From positions 1 to 64,000 of the forward strand of contig CANPZE010000013.1 of the NCBI GenBank assembly GCA_947589315.1: a DNA stretch of 64,000 bases. The letters run 5' to 3'. Both the position numbers and the translations under genes were made by a program. Of the stretch, positions 16,266 to 24,796 are shown piece after piece. A model generated the notes under the pieces. The model worked only from the letters and a program-made list of their open reading frames with translations, did no database searches and was not told the origin of the DNA. Each line of letters begins with the position of its first letter. Positions within the stretch are counted from its first letter, which is position 1. Origin of the DNA: an uncultured Lachnospiraceae bacterium (lineage in GTDB: Bacteria > Bacillota > Clostridia > Lachnospirales > Lachnospiraceae).

Positions 16266-18356
16266 ATGATACATTTTCCCCATGCCGAAGAAGACTTTAC
16301 TCTTTACAGCGAACGCTATACCCTCTCCCGGGAACGGATCCGGGAGATCGCGCAGGAGCTTAGGGAAGCCCATAGCCCTGTCACCGGCCCGCTGGCGGAC
16401 TACTGTATTGGCGCCGCTGATCTGCTGGAGCTGACCGCCCGTGTCTATGAAAGTTCCCGGGACGGCAGCCTGTACCAAAAGTCACTGGAAGAGCTGCAGG
16501 CTCTGAACCATCAGCTCTATGAGGATATCCTTCCCGGACAATACGAAGAAAGCTATGCCAATCCAGACTATGCCCTCCGTCTTCTCGGGGAAGCTCTGGG
16601 TCCTCTGCTCTGCCTTTTATACACAGAGCTCCGGGCTGCGATCAGCTATGCCTTTCAACAGCGGCTGTTCTATCTGGTGACAGCCCAGGAACTGTTTCTG
16701 GAAATCTATCCTCTGCTGGAGGAGGAAGCCGCACCAGAGGAGATCCGCTCTGCAATCTACTATTATGTATCCGATTATGCAGATATCACAATAGAAGACC
16801 GTACCTTAGACATGCTTTCTCCCAGCCGGGATTTCTTTACCAGCCTGATCCTGGGATCAGACCTTAATGACCTGCGGTATCTGTATTATTTTGGGGAATA
16901 TGTCTCAGAAAATGAACTGGGCACCGCCGCTTATCTCAATTCCTTATCCCAACAGGCAATCGACAGCATGGCGGCCACCTTTACCCAGGGTTATATCCGC
17001 GGCTTTGCTCTGTATCGCATCGACCTTACTCGTAAGAGTACCGTAAATATACGTTACCGGCTGGGCTTTGAGCGTATTGTACGTTCAGAGATCCTGCAGT
17101 TCCGGGAACATTCCCTGGATACTACCCTCTACCCGGGTGCTGTCAGTCTGGTCCACAAGGCGCTGCGCCGCTCCGGCCTGGTCTCTTCCAGTCCCAACCG
17201 GCAATATGACTATGACCACCGGATGGACGATGCCCTGATCCTGGATAAGGCTTTCCTTGACCGGAAGCTGGCGCAGCAGCGTCACTCCTATGAATCCCAC
17301 GCCCGGCTGGCCGCCGCCTTTGCCGGTCCTGCCGTTATGGAGGTCTTCGGCGAATCCCCCTTCTCTCCCCAGGCCAAAGAAAGCGCGCCCCAGTATTCCT
17401 CCAGACAGCAGGCTCTGAAACGGGAATACCAGGCCCAGGCCTCTGCCCTGACCAATGAGTTTATTCCCGGGGAAGAGACCAGCTTTACCATTATTTCCTA
17501 TCCGATCCCAGAGATTGGCAAAGACTATGCCGCGATCTTCCAGGATACGATCCGTATCAACACACTGGATCCCGCCCTCTACGAAAAGATCCAGACTGCC
17601 CTGATCCAGGCGCTGGATCAGGGAGACTCTGTCACAGTCACCGGGCGTAACGGCAACCGCACAGACCTGACGGTAGCCTTTTCCCCGCTGGAGGATCCCC
17701 GGCGGCAGACCAACTTTGAAAACTGTCTGGCCGATGTAAACATCCCCCTGGGGGAAGTTTTTACGTCACCAAAATTGGAGGGTACTAACGGTACCCTCCA
17801 TGTCACTCAGGTTTATTTAAATGAGCTAAAATACGACAATCTGCTCCTGACCTTCCGGGACGGTATGATCGAGGAATACCAATGCCAAAACTTTGGCACC
17901 CGGGAGGAGAATGAGAAGTATATCCTGCAGAATCTTCTAAACAACCACGCTTCTCTGCCTATGGGAGAATTTGCCATCGGCACCAATACCACAGCCTACG
18001 CTACAGGACAAAAATATCAGATCTCCCAGCTGCTGCCCATCCTGATCGCAGAGAAAACAGGCCCCCATTTTGCCATAGGAGATACTTGCTTCTCCCACGA
18101 AGAGGACCTGGTAACCTACAATCCGGATGGAAAGCAGATGGTCGCCAAAGAGAATTCCTTCTCCCAGCTGCGCCATACCCAGCCGGACAAAGCTTATTTT
18201 AACTGCCACACAGACATTACGATCCCATACAATGAACTGGGAAGCATTGTTGTGAACTGCCGGGACGGACACCGTATCCCCGTGATCCAGGAAGGACGTT
18301 TTGTCCTGCCTGGTACAGAGGAACTGAATCAGTCCTTATCAATAAATTCCTTATAA
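16266..18356 (+). CDS. M29-type metallo-aminopeptidase with long N-terminal extension
   Basis: The C-terminal half of this 696-residue protein matches the M29 (AmpS/aminopeptidase T) family. Acidic ligands are in SPKLEGTNG and GEFAIGTN, histidine in GPHFAIGD, and a His-x-Asp pair in CHTDITIPYNEL, all in family order. Ordinary members have about 410 residues, so the first 290 or so are an added helical domain that I do not recognise. It presumably trims N-terminal residues from peptides in the cytoplasm. GGAGG lies 6 bases before MIHFPHAEED. The 3' end overlaps the convergent aldolase-like gene by 28 bases, so there is no room for a terminator between them. Confidence 0.82.
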   Translation: MIHFPHAEEDFTLYSERYTLSRERIREIAQELREAHSPVTGPLADYCIGAADLLELTARVYESSRDGSLYQKSLEELQALNHQLYEDILPGQYEESYANPDYALRLLGEALGPLLCLLYTELRAAISYAFQQRLFYLVTAQELFLEIYPLLEEEAAPEEIRSAIYYYVSDYADITIEDRTLDMLSPSRDFFTSLILGSDLNDLRYLYYFGEYVSENELGTAAYLNSLSQQAIDSMAATFTQGYIRGFALYRIDLTRKSTVNIRYRLGFERIVRSEILQFREHSLDTTLYPGAVSLVHKALRRSGLVSSSPNRQYDYDHRMDDALILDKAFLDRKLAQQRHSYESHARLAAAFAGPAVMEVFGESPFSPQAKESAPQYSSRQQALKREYQAQASALTNEFIPGEETSFTIISYPIPEIGKDYAAIFQDTIRINTLDPALYEKIQTALIQALDQGDSVTVTGRNGNRTDLTVAFSPLEDPRRQTNFENCLADVNIPLGEVFTSPKLEGTNGTLHVTQVYLNELKYDNLLLTFRDGMIEEYQCQNFGTREENEKYILQNLLNNHASLPMGEFAIGTNTTAYATGQKYQISQLLPILIAEKTGPHFAIGDTCFSHEEDLVTYNPDGKQMVAKENSFSQLRHTQPDKAYFNCHTDITIPYNELGSIVVNCRDGHRIPVIQEGRFVLPGTEELNQSLSINSL

Positions 18357-19303
18357 AAATCAGAATAATCCCTGCGCCCCTCTTTTTCTGCAGCGATCGC
18401 TGTACGAGGATGCTGGTTCAGCTGTCCTGTGATCATATAAGGGATATCATATCCCCACAATACGCCGGCATCCTTCAGGGGCACAATGTATTTCTCCACA
18501 AATTTCAGCACAGGGAACATCTTATATCTGGGATTTTTTAAGAAGCCCAGAAGCAATTCCATCGCACAGTTGCCAGCTCCCCTTCCCATGCCGCTCATGG
18601 TAGCATCCAGATAAGACACTCCCTGGGCGCAGGCATCGATGGTATTGGCAAATGCCAGCTGCTGGTTATTGTGGGCATGCATTCCGATATACTTTCCATA
18701 CCGTTCCCCCACCTCCAGATACTGCTCAGAGATCATACGGATCTGCTCCGGATACAGGGAACCATAACTGTCCACAATATAAATCCCATCCACCGGGCTC
18801 TTCCCCAGCATCTCCAGGGCCGACTTAATATCTGACTCCTTAGCATTGGAGATCGCCATGATATTACAGGTAGTCTCATATCCCTTTTGGTGGGCGTCTT
18901 CGATCATATCAATAGCCGCAGGCATGGTATTCACATACGTAGCGATGCGGATCAGATCTACCGGGCTGTCGCTTTTATCATGAATGTCCTGCTTATAATT
19001 GCAGCGGCCTACATCGGCCATGATAGAAATCTTCAGATCCGTGTCATTATCACCTACGATTTCCCGGATGTCCTGATCATCACAGAACTTCCATTTCCCA
19101 AATTTATCAACGTCAAACATCTCTTTATCTGCGCGGTAACCAAATTCCATATAATCCACGCCGGCCTTGATATTGGTTTTATATAATTCCCGGATAAACT
19201 CATCGCTGAAATAGAAGTCATTGACCAAACCTCCATCGCGTATTGTCGCATCTACCACCTTAATATCAGGGCGGAAAGATAATAAATCTCCTTTTTGTGT
19301 CAT
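18329..19303 (-). CDS. HMGL-like aldolase family protein, substrate unknown
   Basis: A 324-residue TIM-barrel enzyme of the DRE-type group (HMG-CoA lyase, isopropylmalate synthase, 4-hydroxy-2-oxovalerate aldolase). KVVDATIRDGG (15-25) is the metal- and substrate-binding DxTxRDG motif, MHAHNNQQLA supplies the His-x-His metal ligands, and GMGRGAGNCAMELL is the matching turn. It lacks the regulatory domain of the synthases and the DmpF-partner context of the oxovalerate aldolases, so I give no substrate. GGAGG precedes the ATG. It stands alone and overlaps the convergent peptidase gene tail to tail. Confidence 0.82.
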   Translation of the reverse strand: MTQKGDLLSFRPDIKVVDATIRDGGLVNDFYFSDEFIRELYKTNIKAGVDYMEFGYRADKEMFDVDKFGKWKFCDDQDIREIVGDNDTDLKISIMADVGRCNYKQDIHDKSDSPVDLIRIATYVNTMPAAIDMIEDAHQKGYETTCNIMAISNAKESDIKSALEMLGKSPVDGIYIVDSYGSLYPEQIRMISEQYLEVGERYGKYIGMHAHNNQQLAFANTIDACAQGVSYLDATMSGMGRGAGNCAMELLLGFLKNPRYKMFPVLKFVEKYIVPLKDAGVLWGYDIPYMITGQLNQHPRTAIAAEKEGRRDYSDFYKEFIDKD

Positions 19304-19411
19304 CTCTCTTCCTCCGTTCTCTTTCTATCACCGGCCGCCTGTCTGCCAGACGAACAGTACCAGTATACATAAAAATACAAAATATTACAAGTTTTGTGGA
19401 GGATCCTTCTT

Positions 19412-19627
19412 CTACCACTCTTTTGTAATGTCTTCCGGAGAAATATCACATTTCTTCATAAATTCCTTCAGATCCCTGTCATCCCGGATCAGCATGATCT
19501 CTGTAAATTTGCCGCTATGGATATCCTTCAGCCCCGCCGCCTGTTCTCCGTTGCAGATGCTGGCGCGGATTACCGGCTTTTGTCTCTCCCTGTCCCAGGA
19601 TATTTTCTGCGTCTTCCTTCCAAACAT
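19412..19627 (-). CDS. Conserved 71-residue protein of unknown function
   Basis: The frame is longer upstream, but MFGRKTQKISWD is chosen because AGGAGG lies 7 bases before it. The sequence (KPVIRASICNGEQAAGLKDIH and FTEIMLIRDDRDLKEFMKK) looks like a small conserved Lachnospiraceae protein I have seen in similar genomes. No biochemical function can be read from it, and relatives are sometimes mislabelled as dehydrogenases. It lies about 45 bases downstream of the 6S RNA terminator on the same strand. Confidence 0.7.
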   Translation of the reverse strand: MFGRKTQKISWDRERQKPVIRASICNGEQAAGLKDIHSGKFTEIMLIRDDRDLKEFMKKCDISPEDITKEW

Positions 19628-19671
19628 CCCTCTTCCTCCTTTCTCCTGATCCTGCGCCCTGATGCAGAAAA

Positions 19672-19698
19672 AGGCTGCTGCAATATTTTGCAACAGCC
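19672..19698 (-). terminator. Terminator of 6S RNA
   Basis: On the minus strand AGGCTGTTGCAA and TTGCAGCAGCCT pair (one mismatch) around AATA, followed by TTTTTC. It lies immediately after the 6S RNA 3' end. Confidence 0.85.
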
Positions 19699-19711
19699 TC
19701 ATCATTCATCT

Positions 19712-19890
19712 AACCCAAAATGCCGTTTCCTGAATTTTGAGTCCTAGCAAAAGCTAGGTGGGTCACCGCAAATGTATTATCTGCCTTCCCCTGCAAGGGG
19801 GCATGACATCAATACAAAGATATAGGAATCCCTTTTATCAAGTGTAGGTTCAAAATATCAGGATTGTCGAACACCCCAGGCATGTGAATC
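19712..19890 (-). ncRNA. ssrS: 6S RNA
   Basis: 6S RNA mimics an open promoter and sequesters housekeeping RNA polymerase. On the minus strand the 5' side CCTGGGGTGTTCG and the 3' side GGCATTTTGGG form the closing stem, matching the CTGxGxTGTTCG / GGCATxTxGG ends conserved in bacterial 6S RNAs. Between them lie a long, mostly unpaired central region (TTGAACCTAC on one side) and a distal hairpin containing CCACCTAGC/GCTAGG. A sigma-A promoter stands upstream and a terminator follows, so it is a stand-alone RNA gene. The ends are approximate. Confidence 0.82.
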
Positions 19891-19903
19891 ATTTCATACT
19901 TTT

Positions 19904-19932
19904 AGTATACTCACTTTGACAGAAAAATACAA
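19904..19932 (-). promoter_or_regulatory. Sigma-A promoter for 6S RNA
   Basis: Reading leftward: TTGTAT (19927-19932), 17-base spacer, TATACT (19904-19909). It is placed just after the end of the histidine kinase gene and about 14-20 bases before the 6S 5' end. Confidence 0.78.
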
Positions 19933-19951
19933 CTATCTTTCTGTTTTTTCT

Positions 19952-21472
19952 TTATTCTTCTCTCACATCATATTTTTGGAAATGGAAGCGGAATGCCGTT
20001 CCCTCTCCCAGCCGGCTTTCCACTTCGATATCTCCCCCGTGGCGCAATGCGATCTGCCGGGCGATCATCAGCCCCAGGCCGCTTCCCTTCTCGTTCTGCT
20101 TTAGCTTAGATTTATAAAATTTTTCAAAAATATAAGGAAGCTCTTCCTGAGAGATGCCAACCCCATAATCCCGGATACAGATATTCCACCCCTCTCCTTC
20201 CTGTTCCAGCGTGATAGTAATCTCTCCCCCTTCCTGGGAGAACTTCACTGCATTATCTACAATGACCAGAAACATCTGACGCAACCGGTCATAATCTCCC
20301 AGCATCAGGCAGGGATCTTCCTGAGGGGCATCGAAGGTGATGGCGATCCCTTTCTCCTGTCCCAGAACATTCCCTCCCCGGATCACATCAGAAAAAATCT
20401 GTGTCAGGCTGACCGGCTCTTTCTCGATCTGAAACTCCGGATTCTGCATTTTAGACAGCGTGAACAGGTCTCCCACCAGCCGCTCCATGCCCTTGCATTC
20501 CTGTACCATGCGATCATAAAAATCCTGTATCTGCCGAGGGTCTGTGATCATCCCATCTGCCAGGGATTCAGAGTATCCCCGTATCACAGTGATCGGCGTC
20601 CGAAGCTCATGGGAGACATTGGCAAAGAAATCCTGGCGGATCTGGTCCAACTCTGTTCTCTCATCTTCAATCTTTTGCAGCTGCCCCGCCAGCCTGTTTA
20701 ACGCTCCTCCCAGCCTTCCCAGCTGCGTCTTGCTCCTGCCGAAAGCTACCTGGCTATAATCCCCGGCAGACATGCGCATGATCGCCCAATCCAGCTTTTC
20801 CAAAGGGCGGGAAAGATATTTGGAAAAGGCCATAGCCACCAGATAGGAAATCAGCACCCCCATAAGAGCGCTCACGGTAATCAGGGATTTCCCCTCCTTG
20901 ATCCCCATCGTCTGTTTATCCAGCATAGATACCATCATAACAGCGCCTGCCACATCCTGGGAGCGTCTGTTCAGATAAACGGGGGTCGCCACCCGGAGGA
21001 TCACCATCCCATATACGTTGTCATAGCTGGAATTAGAGGCCGTATGCCCGTCAAACGCCTGTTCCAGCACTTGATACATAGCGTCCGTCACACTGGAAAT
21101 ATCTGCGTTAATATACTCCTCTTCCAGAGGGATCCCTGCCTTTTCATTGCGGACAATCCACACATCTGTTTCTTCCAGGCTCTCAATCTCATCCAGATAA
21201 GTCGTATATTTCTGAAACCGGCTGGGATGTCCATTAACCCGGAAGCCAGTGACCCGGTCTGCAATGGCGCTGGCCTGCTTCTCCAGCTTGTTGATATGAG
21301 ATTCCATATAATTGTTCTGATACAGCCGCAAAAAGATCACACCGATCAATATGGCTGTCAGGACCAGAATTACAGCAAAAGAAAGATAAATCCGTATGAT
21401 AATATCATTCCCCTGGAAGATCCTGCCCTGCTGCTTCCTTTTTTTTCTGCTTTTCCCCATTTCTTTCCCCAT
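19952..21472 (-). CDS. Sensor histidine kinase (OmpR-partner type)
   Basis: About 506 residues. Membrane segment 1 (IIIRIYLSFAVILVLTAILI), an extracellular sensor of roughly 150 residues, segment 2 (SLITVSALMGVLISYLVAMA), HAMP, then HisKA with the phospho-acceptor in FFANVSHELRTPITVIRGYS and HATPase_c with NEKGSGLGLMIARQIALRHG. It partners with the response regulator just upstream on the same strand. The start is uncertain: MGKEMGKSRKK follows an AGGA-type site; a GTG at 21511 has a weaker one. The signal sensed is not evident. Confidence 0.93.
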   Translation of the reverse strand: MGKEMGKSRKKRKQQGRIFQGNDIIIRIYLSFAVILVLTAILIGVIFLRLYQNNYMESHINKLEKQASAIADRVTGFRVNGHPSRFQKYTTYLDEIESLEETDVWIVRNEKAGIPLEEEYINADISSVTDAMYQVLEQAFDGHTASNSSYDNVYGMVILRVATPVYLNRRSQDVAGAVMMVSMLDKQTMGIKEGKSLITVSALMGVLISYLVAMAFSKYLSRPLEKLDWAIMRMSAGDYSQVAFGRSKTQLGRLGGALNRLAGQLQKIEDERTELDQIRQDFFANVSHELRTPITVIRGYSESLADGMITDPRQIQDFYDRMVQECKGMERLVGDLFTLSKMQNPEFQIEKEPVSLTQIFSDVIRGGNVLGQEKGIAITFDAPQEDPCLMLGDYDRLRQMFLVIVDNAVKFSQEGGEITITLEQEGEGWNICIRDYGVGISQEELPYIFEKFYKSKLKQNEKGSGLGLMIARQIALRHGGDIEVESRLGEGTAFRFHFQKYDVREE

Positions 21473-21541
21473 CTCTGTCCTGCGCCTGTCCCCTCTTCCT
21501 TCCCCGCTCACAACAACTGTCAGGCATGTTCCGTACTATTA

Positions 21542-22237
21542 CTATTCTGTGTCCGTCACCTCAAACTTATATCCTACGCCCCATATCGTCTTAATATTCC
21601 AGCCAGGATGTTCTACTGAATCCAGCTTGGAACGCAGCCGCTTGATATGGGAATCCACGGTCCGGCTGTCCCCAAAATAATCGTACCCCCACAGACTGTC
21701 CAAAAGATTATCCCGGGTAAATACTTTATTGGGATTATTGGCCAGAGTCCACATTGTCTCAATCTCTCTTTTCGTCAGCGGGATCCTCTTTCCATCTATG
21801 GTAAAGGTATATTCCTCCAAATTGATCGCCATATTGCTGATCCTGATATCCCGGGATTTCCCTTCTGACTCCTCACTGCGTATCCTGCGCAGCACCGCCC
21901 GCAGCCTGGCCATAACCTCCCGCGGGCTGAAGGGCTTGACGATATAATCATCTGCCCCGATGTCCAATCCCATAATTTTATCATAATCTTCTCCCCGGGC
22001 AGTGATCAGGATGATCGGCACACTGGAATAACTGCGGATACTCCGGCATACTTCATACCCGTCCTTCAAAGGCATCATAACATCCAAAAGGACCGCCGCC
22101 GGATGAAATTCCTCATAGAGGCGTTCTGTCTCCAGGCCATCGGTGGCAATGATCGGCTCATATCCTTCCTTTTTAACATAGACAGACAGAACATCCGTAA
22201 TGTCTTTATTGTCATCTGCGATCAAAATATACTGCAT
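21542..22237 (-). CDS. OmpR-family response regulator
   Basis: 231 residues: a receiver domain with acidic pocket D8/D9, phospho-acceptor D52 (AVLLDVMMPLKDGYEV) and conserved Lys in DYIVKPFSPREV, then a winged-helix DNA-binding domain ending in TIWGVGYKFEV. GAGGG lies before the ATG. It is the first gene of the pair; the kinase starts within about 70 bases of its stop. No operator can be assigned. Confidence 0.95.
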   Translation of the reverse strand: MQYILIADDNKDITDVLSVYVKKEGYEPIIATDGLETERLYEEFHPAAVLLDVMMPLKDGYEVCRSIRSYSSVPIILITARGEDYDKIMGLDIGADDYIVKPFSPREVMARLRAVLRRIRSEESEGKSRDIRISNMAINLEEYTFTIDGKRIPLTKREIETMWTLANNPNKVFTRDNLLDSLWGYDYFGDSRTVDSHIKRLRSKLDSVEHPGWNIKTIWGVGYKFEVTDTE

Positions 22238-22337
22238 AAGCTTCCCTCATTTCCGTATGATTTCTTATCTCTTATTTTTTCATATAAATAAGGAAAAATT
22301 ATGGCAATTTCTGTTTTTTTTTGCAAATGACACGAAT

Positions 22338-22365
22338 TTGCCATTTCCTTTTTCTATATTATAAA
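22338..22365 (+). promoter_or_regulatory. Probable promoter for the Ig-like protein gene
   Basis: TTGCCA (22338-22343), 16-base spacer, TATAAA (22360-22365), about 70 bases before the start codon. Several overlapping AT-rich boxes are possible here. Confidence 0.5.
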
Positions 22366-22433
22366 GTATAGTAGAACAATGTAAAGAATCATTTGTTACA
22401 TAGTTGCATTGATACTGCAGAATGGAGCGGATT

Positions 22434-23180
22434 ATGAAACATAAACTTATCTATTTCCTATTGCTATGCTTGATCACCGTATCTTTGTCGCCTGCCAGCG
22501 CCCTTGCTGCTTCCAGCAGGGAGATATCCAGCAGGCACGTATTGGCAAAATCGGAAGAAGAAAGCGATTATTTTCTGAGTGCGACAGAAGCAGAGCTTCT
22601 GACGGACACAAACTTTACACTAGAGGTATTTGGCCTTTCAGATGAAGATGTTTCTTTTAAAAGCGATAATCCCTCGGTAGCTTCTGTGACAGAAGCCACG
22701 GATAACAGCTGTACCGTCCAGGGAGTCGGCGTAGGCACTACCTCCATTGTAGTCAAGATCAAAGCGAAGGGGCCTTTGTTCTTCATGGCCTCCACAGCCA
22801 CACTGCAATGCAGGATCAGCGTCAACCCGCCGGCTGCAAGCATAAAGATTAAAAAGAAAAAGTACAAACTATCGGTAGGGCAGAAGAAAAAGCTTGGTGT
22901 CATCCTCCGTCCCAGTATTACCACGGAGATTCCCACCTATACCTCTTCTCAGCCAGAGATTGCCACCATTTCCTCTACCGGTAAAATCTATGCAAAGGCA
23001 GCAGGCGCCGCCATGATCACCGCCACCCTGCAGAACGGCAGGTCTGCAAAGTGCAAGGTGATGGTGTCAGACCCTGTATTGAAGGGGAAGAAAAAATTCA
23101 CTGCAGGGAATAACAGTAATTCCAAAAAAAAGAATGGGATAACTAACAATCCCGTCAAACAAAAATCCTCTAAAAAATAA
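22434..23180 (+). CDS. Secreted Big2-type immunoglobulin-like protein
   Basis: A 248-residue exported protein. A signal peptide (MKHKLIYFLLLCLITVSLSP, cleavage near ALA-ASS) is followed by two Ig-like repeats of the bacterial group 2 kind: SDNPSVASVTEATDNSCTVQ with GVGTTSIVVK, then SSQPEIATISSTGKIYAKAA with GAAMITATL. The C-terminus is rich in lysine, asparagine and serine and could bind the wall electrostatically; there is no LPxTG or membrane anchor. Adhesion or wall binding is inferred. MKHKL is chosen because GGAG lies before it. A terminator follows. Confidence 0.83.
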   Translation: MKHKLIYFLLLCLITVSLSPASALAASSREISSRHVLAKSEEESDYFLSATEAELLTDTNFTLEVFGLSDEDVSFKSDNPSVASVTEATDNSCTVQGVGVGTTSIVVKIKAKGPLFFMASTATLQCRISVNPPAASIKIKKKKYKLSVGQKKKLGVILRPSITTEIPTYTSSQPEIATISSTGKIYAKAAGAAMITATLQNGRSAKCKVMVSDPVLKGKKKFTAGNNSNSKKKNGITNNPVKQKSSKK

Positions 23181-23188
23181 TACATAAA

Positions 23189-23235
23189 AAAGGACCGGTG
23201 TACAGGCGCTTGACCCGTCTGCTGCCCGGTCCTTT
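23189..23235. terminator. Bidirectional terminator
   Basis: AAAGGACCGG (23189-23198) pairs with CCGGTCCTTT (23226-23235). A-runs on the left and T-rich sequence on the right let it serve both the Ig-like gene and the convergent rfbD. Confidence 0.75.
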
Positions 23236-23264
23236 CCTCTATCCTGCCATCTGCAAAACAGCCT

Positions 23265-24131
23265 TTATTGTTCCTTTCTCTCTTCCATATATTCTGTCAA
23301 TGCGTCTTTCCAGTCTTTCATACGGTAGCTTCCCATCTGATTTAATCTCCGATTCTCCAAGATGGAATACGCCGGCCGCTTAGCCTGCGCCGGATATTCA
23401 TCGGTCGTAACAGGAACCACATCAACGTCCATCCCTGCCTGGCGGAAGATTTCCCGGGCAAACTCATACCAGCTGGTATCCCCTTCACAGGTCGCATGAT
23501 AGATCCCATATTCGCCCTGGGGCACCACATGAAGCATCATCCTTGCGAGCTCCAATGCCGAAGTGGGAGACCCCACCTGATCCGATACAACGGTAATCCT
23601 GTCCCTCTTGCCAGCCAGGACCTCTTCGCCCAGGCGCAGCATCGTCCTGACAAAATTATTGCCCTCTCCGTACAGCCACGCCGTCCGAAAGATAAAAAAC
23701 TTCTCATTCTCCTGCTGGACGAACTTCTCTCCTTCCAACTTCGTGGAGCCATACACGCTCTGCGGACTTGTCTTATCTGTCTCTACATAAGGCCGGCTGG
23801 CGTCCCCTGCAAACACATAATCGGTAGACACCTGCACGATTACGGCCCCCACCTTCCTGGCCGCTATAGCAAGATTCCTGGGCCCCACTGCGTTGATCCG
23901 ATAGGCATTTTCCTGATCTGTCTCACATTTATCTACCGCTGTATGGGCGGCGCAGTTGATCACGGTGTCCGGCCTCTCTGCCTCCATCCTCTTCTGCACC
24001 TGTTCCAGGTCGCAGATATCCAATGTATCCACATCTGTATTGATCAAAGTAATTCCCTGCTTCCCCTCAAGAAGCCGGTTTAACGCCCTCCCCAGCTGTC
24101 CGTTACAGCCTGTGATCAGTATTTTATTCAT
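23265..24131 (-). CDS. rfbD: dTDP-4-dehydrorhamnose reductase
   Basis: Final step of dTDP-L-rhamnose synthesis: NAD(P)H-dependent reduction of dTDP-4-dehydrorhamnose. About 288 residues with the Rossmann motif GCNGQLGRAL (6-15), the YGSTKLEGE catalytic Tyr/Lys pair, and the QVSTDYVFAG block. GGAGG lies 5 bases before MNKILITG. It follows rfbC by 25 bases in one operon. rfbA and rfbB are not in the window. The product feeds rhamnose-containing wall polysaccharides. Confidence 0.95.
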   Translation of the reverse strand: MNKILITGCNGQLGRALNRLLEGKQGITLINTDVDTLDICDLEQVQKRMEAERPDTVINCAAHTAVDKCETDQENAYRINAVGPRNLAIAARKVGAVIVQVSTDYVFAGDASRPYVETDKTSPQSVYGSTKLEGEKFVQQENEKFFIFRTAWLYGEGNNFVRTMLRLGEEVLAGKRDRITVVSDQVGSPTSALELARMMLHVVPQGEYGIYHATCEGDTSWYEFAREIFRQAGMDVDVVPVTTDEYPAQAKRPAYSILENRRLNQMGSYRMKDWKDALTEYMEERKEQ

Positions 24132-24156
24132 TTCATCCTCCATTTCTGAGCCCAGC

Positions 24157-24720
24157 CTAATAATCTAATACAATATCTTCTGAAAATGCAGGAAGCTTAC
24201 TATCCTTCTCTGATATATTCGGTACGGTACCTTCCGGGATCGGCCACTCTACCTGGATCGTAGGGTCATTCCATAAAATGCCTCCCTCGGAAGACGGATC
24301 ATAAAAATCTGTGCATTTATAAGCAAATTCTGCCGTCTCTGAGATCACGTAAAAGCCATGGGCAAAGCCTTCCGGGATATAAAACATATTTTTCTTTTCC
24401 CCGCTCAGAGTAACCCCAAACCATTTTCCGTATGTCTTGGAACCCCGCCGGATATCTACTGCCACATCAAAAACCTCTCCGCTAAGCACCCGTACCAGCT
24501 TCCCCTGGGTATGCTCTTTCTGGAAATGAAGTCCCCGCAGCACTCCCTGGGTAGAACTGGACTGGTTGTCCTGCACAAATACCATATCCAGACCGGCTTC
24601 CTTAAATTCCTCATAATTATAGGTTTCCATAAAATAACCTCTATTATCCCCAAAAACAGAGGGCTGGATCAAATAAAGCCCTTCGATATCACCGCACTTT
24701 TCAAATGTAAACTTTGCCAT
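24157..24720 (-). CDS. rfbC: dTDP-4-dehydrorhamnose 3,5-epimerase
   Basis: Epimerises dTDP-4-dehydro-6-deoxyglucose at C3 and C5, the step before rfbD. The 188-residue cupin carries the family's VLRGLHFQKE with the catalytic His, an Asp-containing DVAVDIRRGS strand, and FAHGFYVISETAEF with the tyrosine region. MAKFTFEKC is preferred because GGAGG lies before it. It is the first gene of the rfbC-rfbD pair. Confidence 0.95.
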   Translation of the reverse strand: MAKFTFEKCGDIEGLYLIQPSVFGDNRGYFMETYNYEEFKEAGLDMVFVQDNQSSSTQGVLRGLHFQKEHTQGKLVRVLSGEVFDVAVDIRRGSKTYGKWFGVTLSGEKKNMFYIPEGFAHGFYVISETAEFAYKCTDFYDPSSEGGILWNDPTIQVEWPIPEGTVPNISEKDSKLPAFSEDIVLDY

Positions 24721-24796
24721 TGCTTCCTCCATTCTGTTTTCTTCATGCTATTTTGTTGATCCAAACAAATCATTACCATAAATTACTATATCATTA

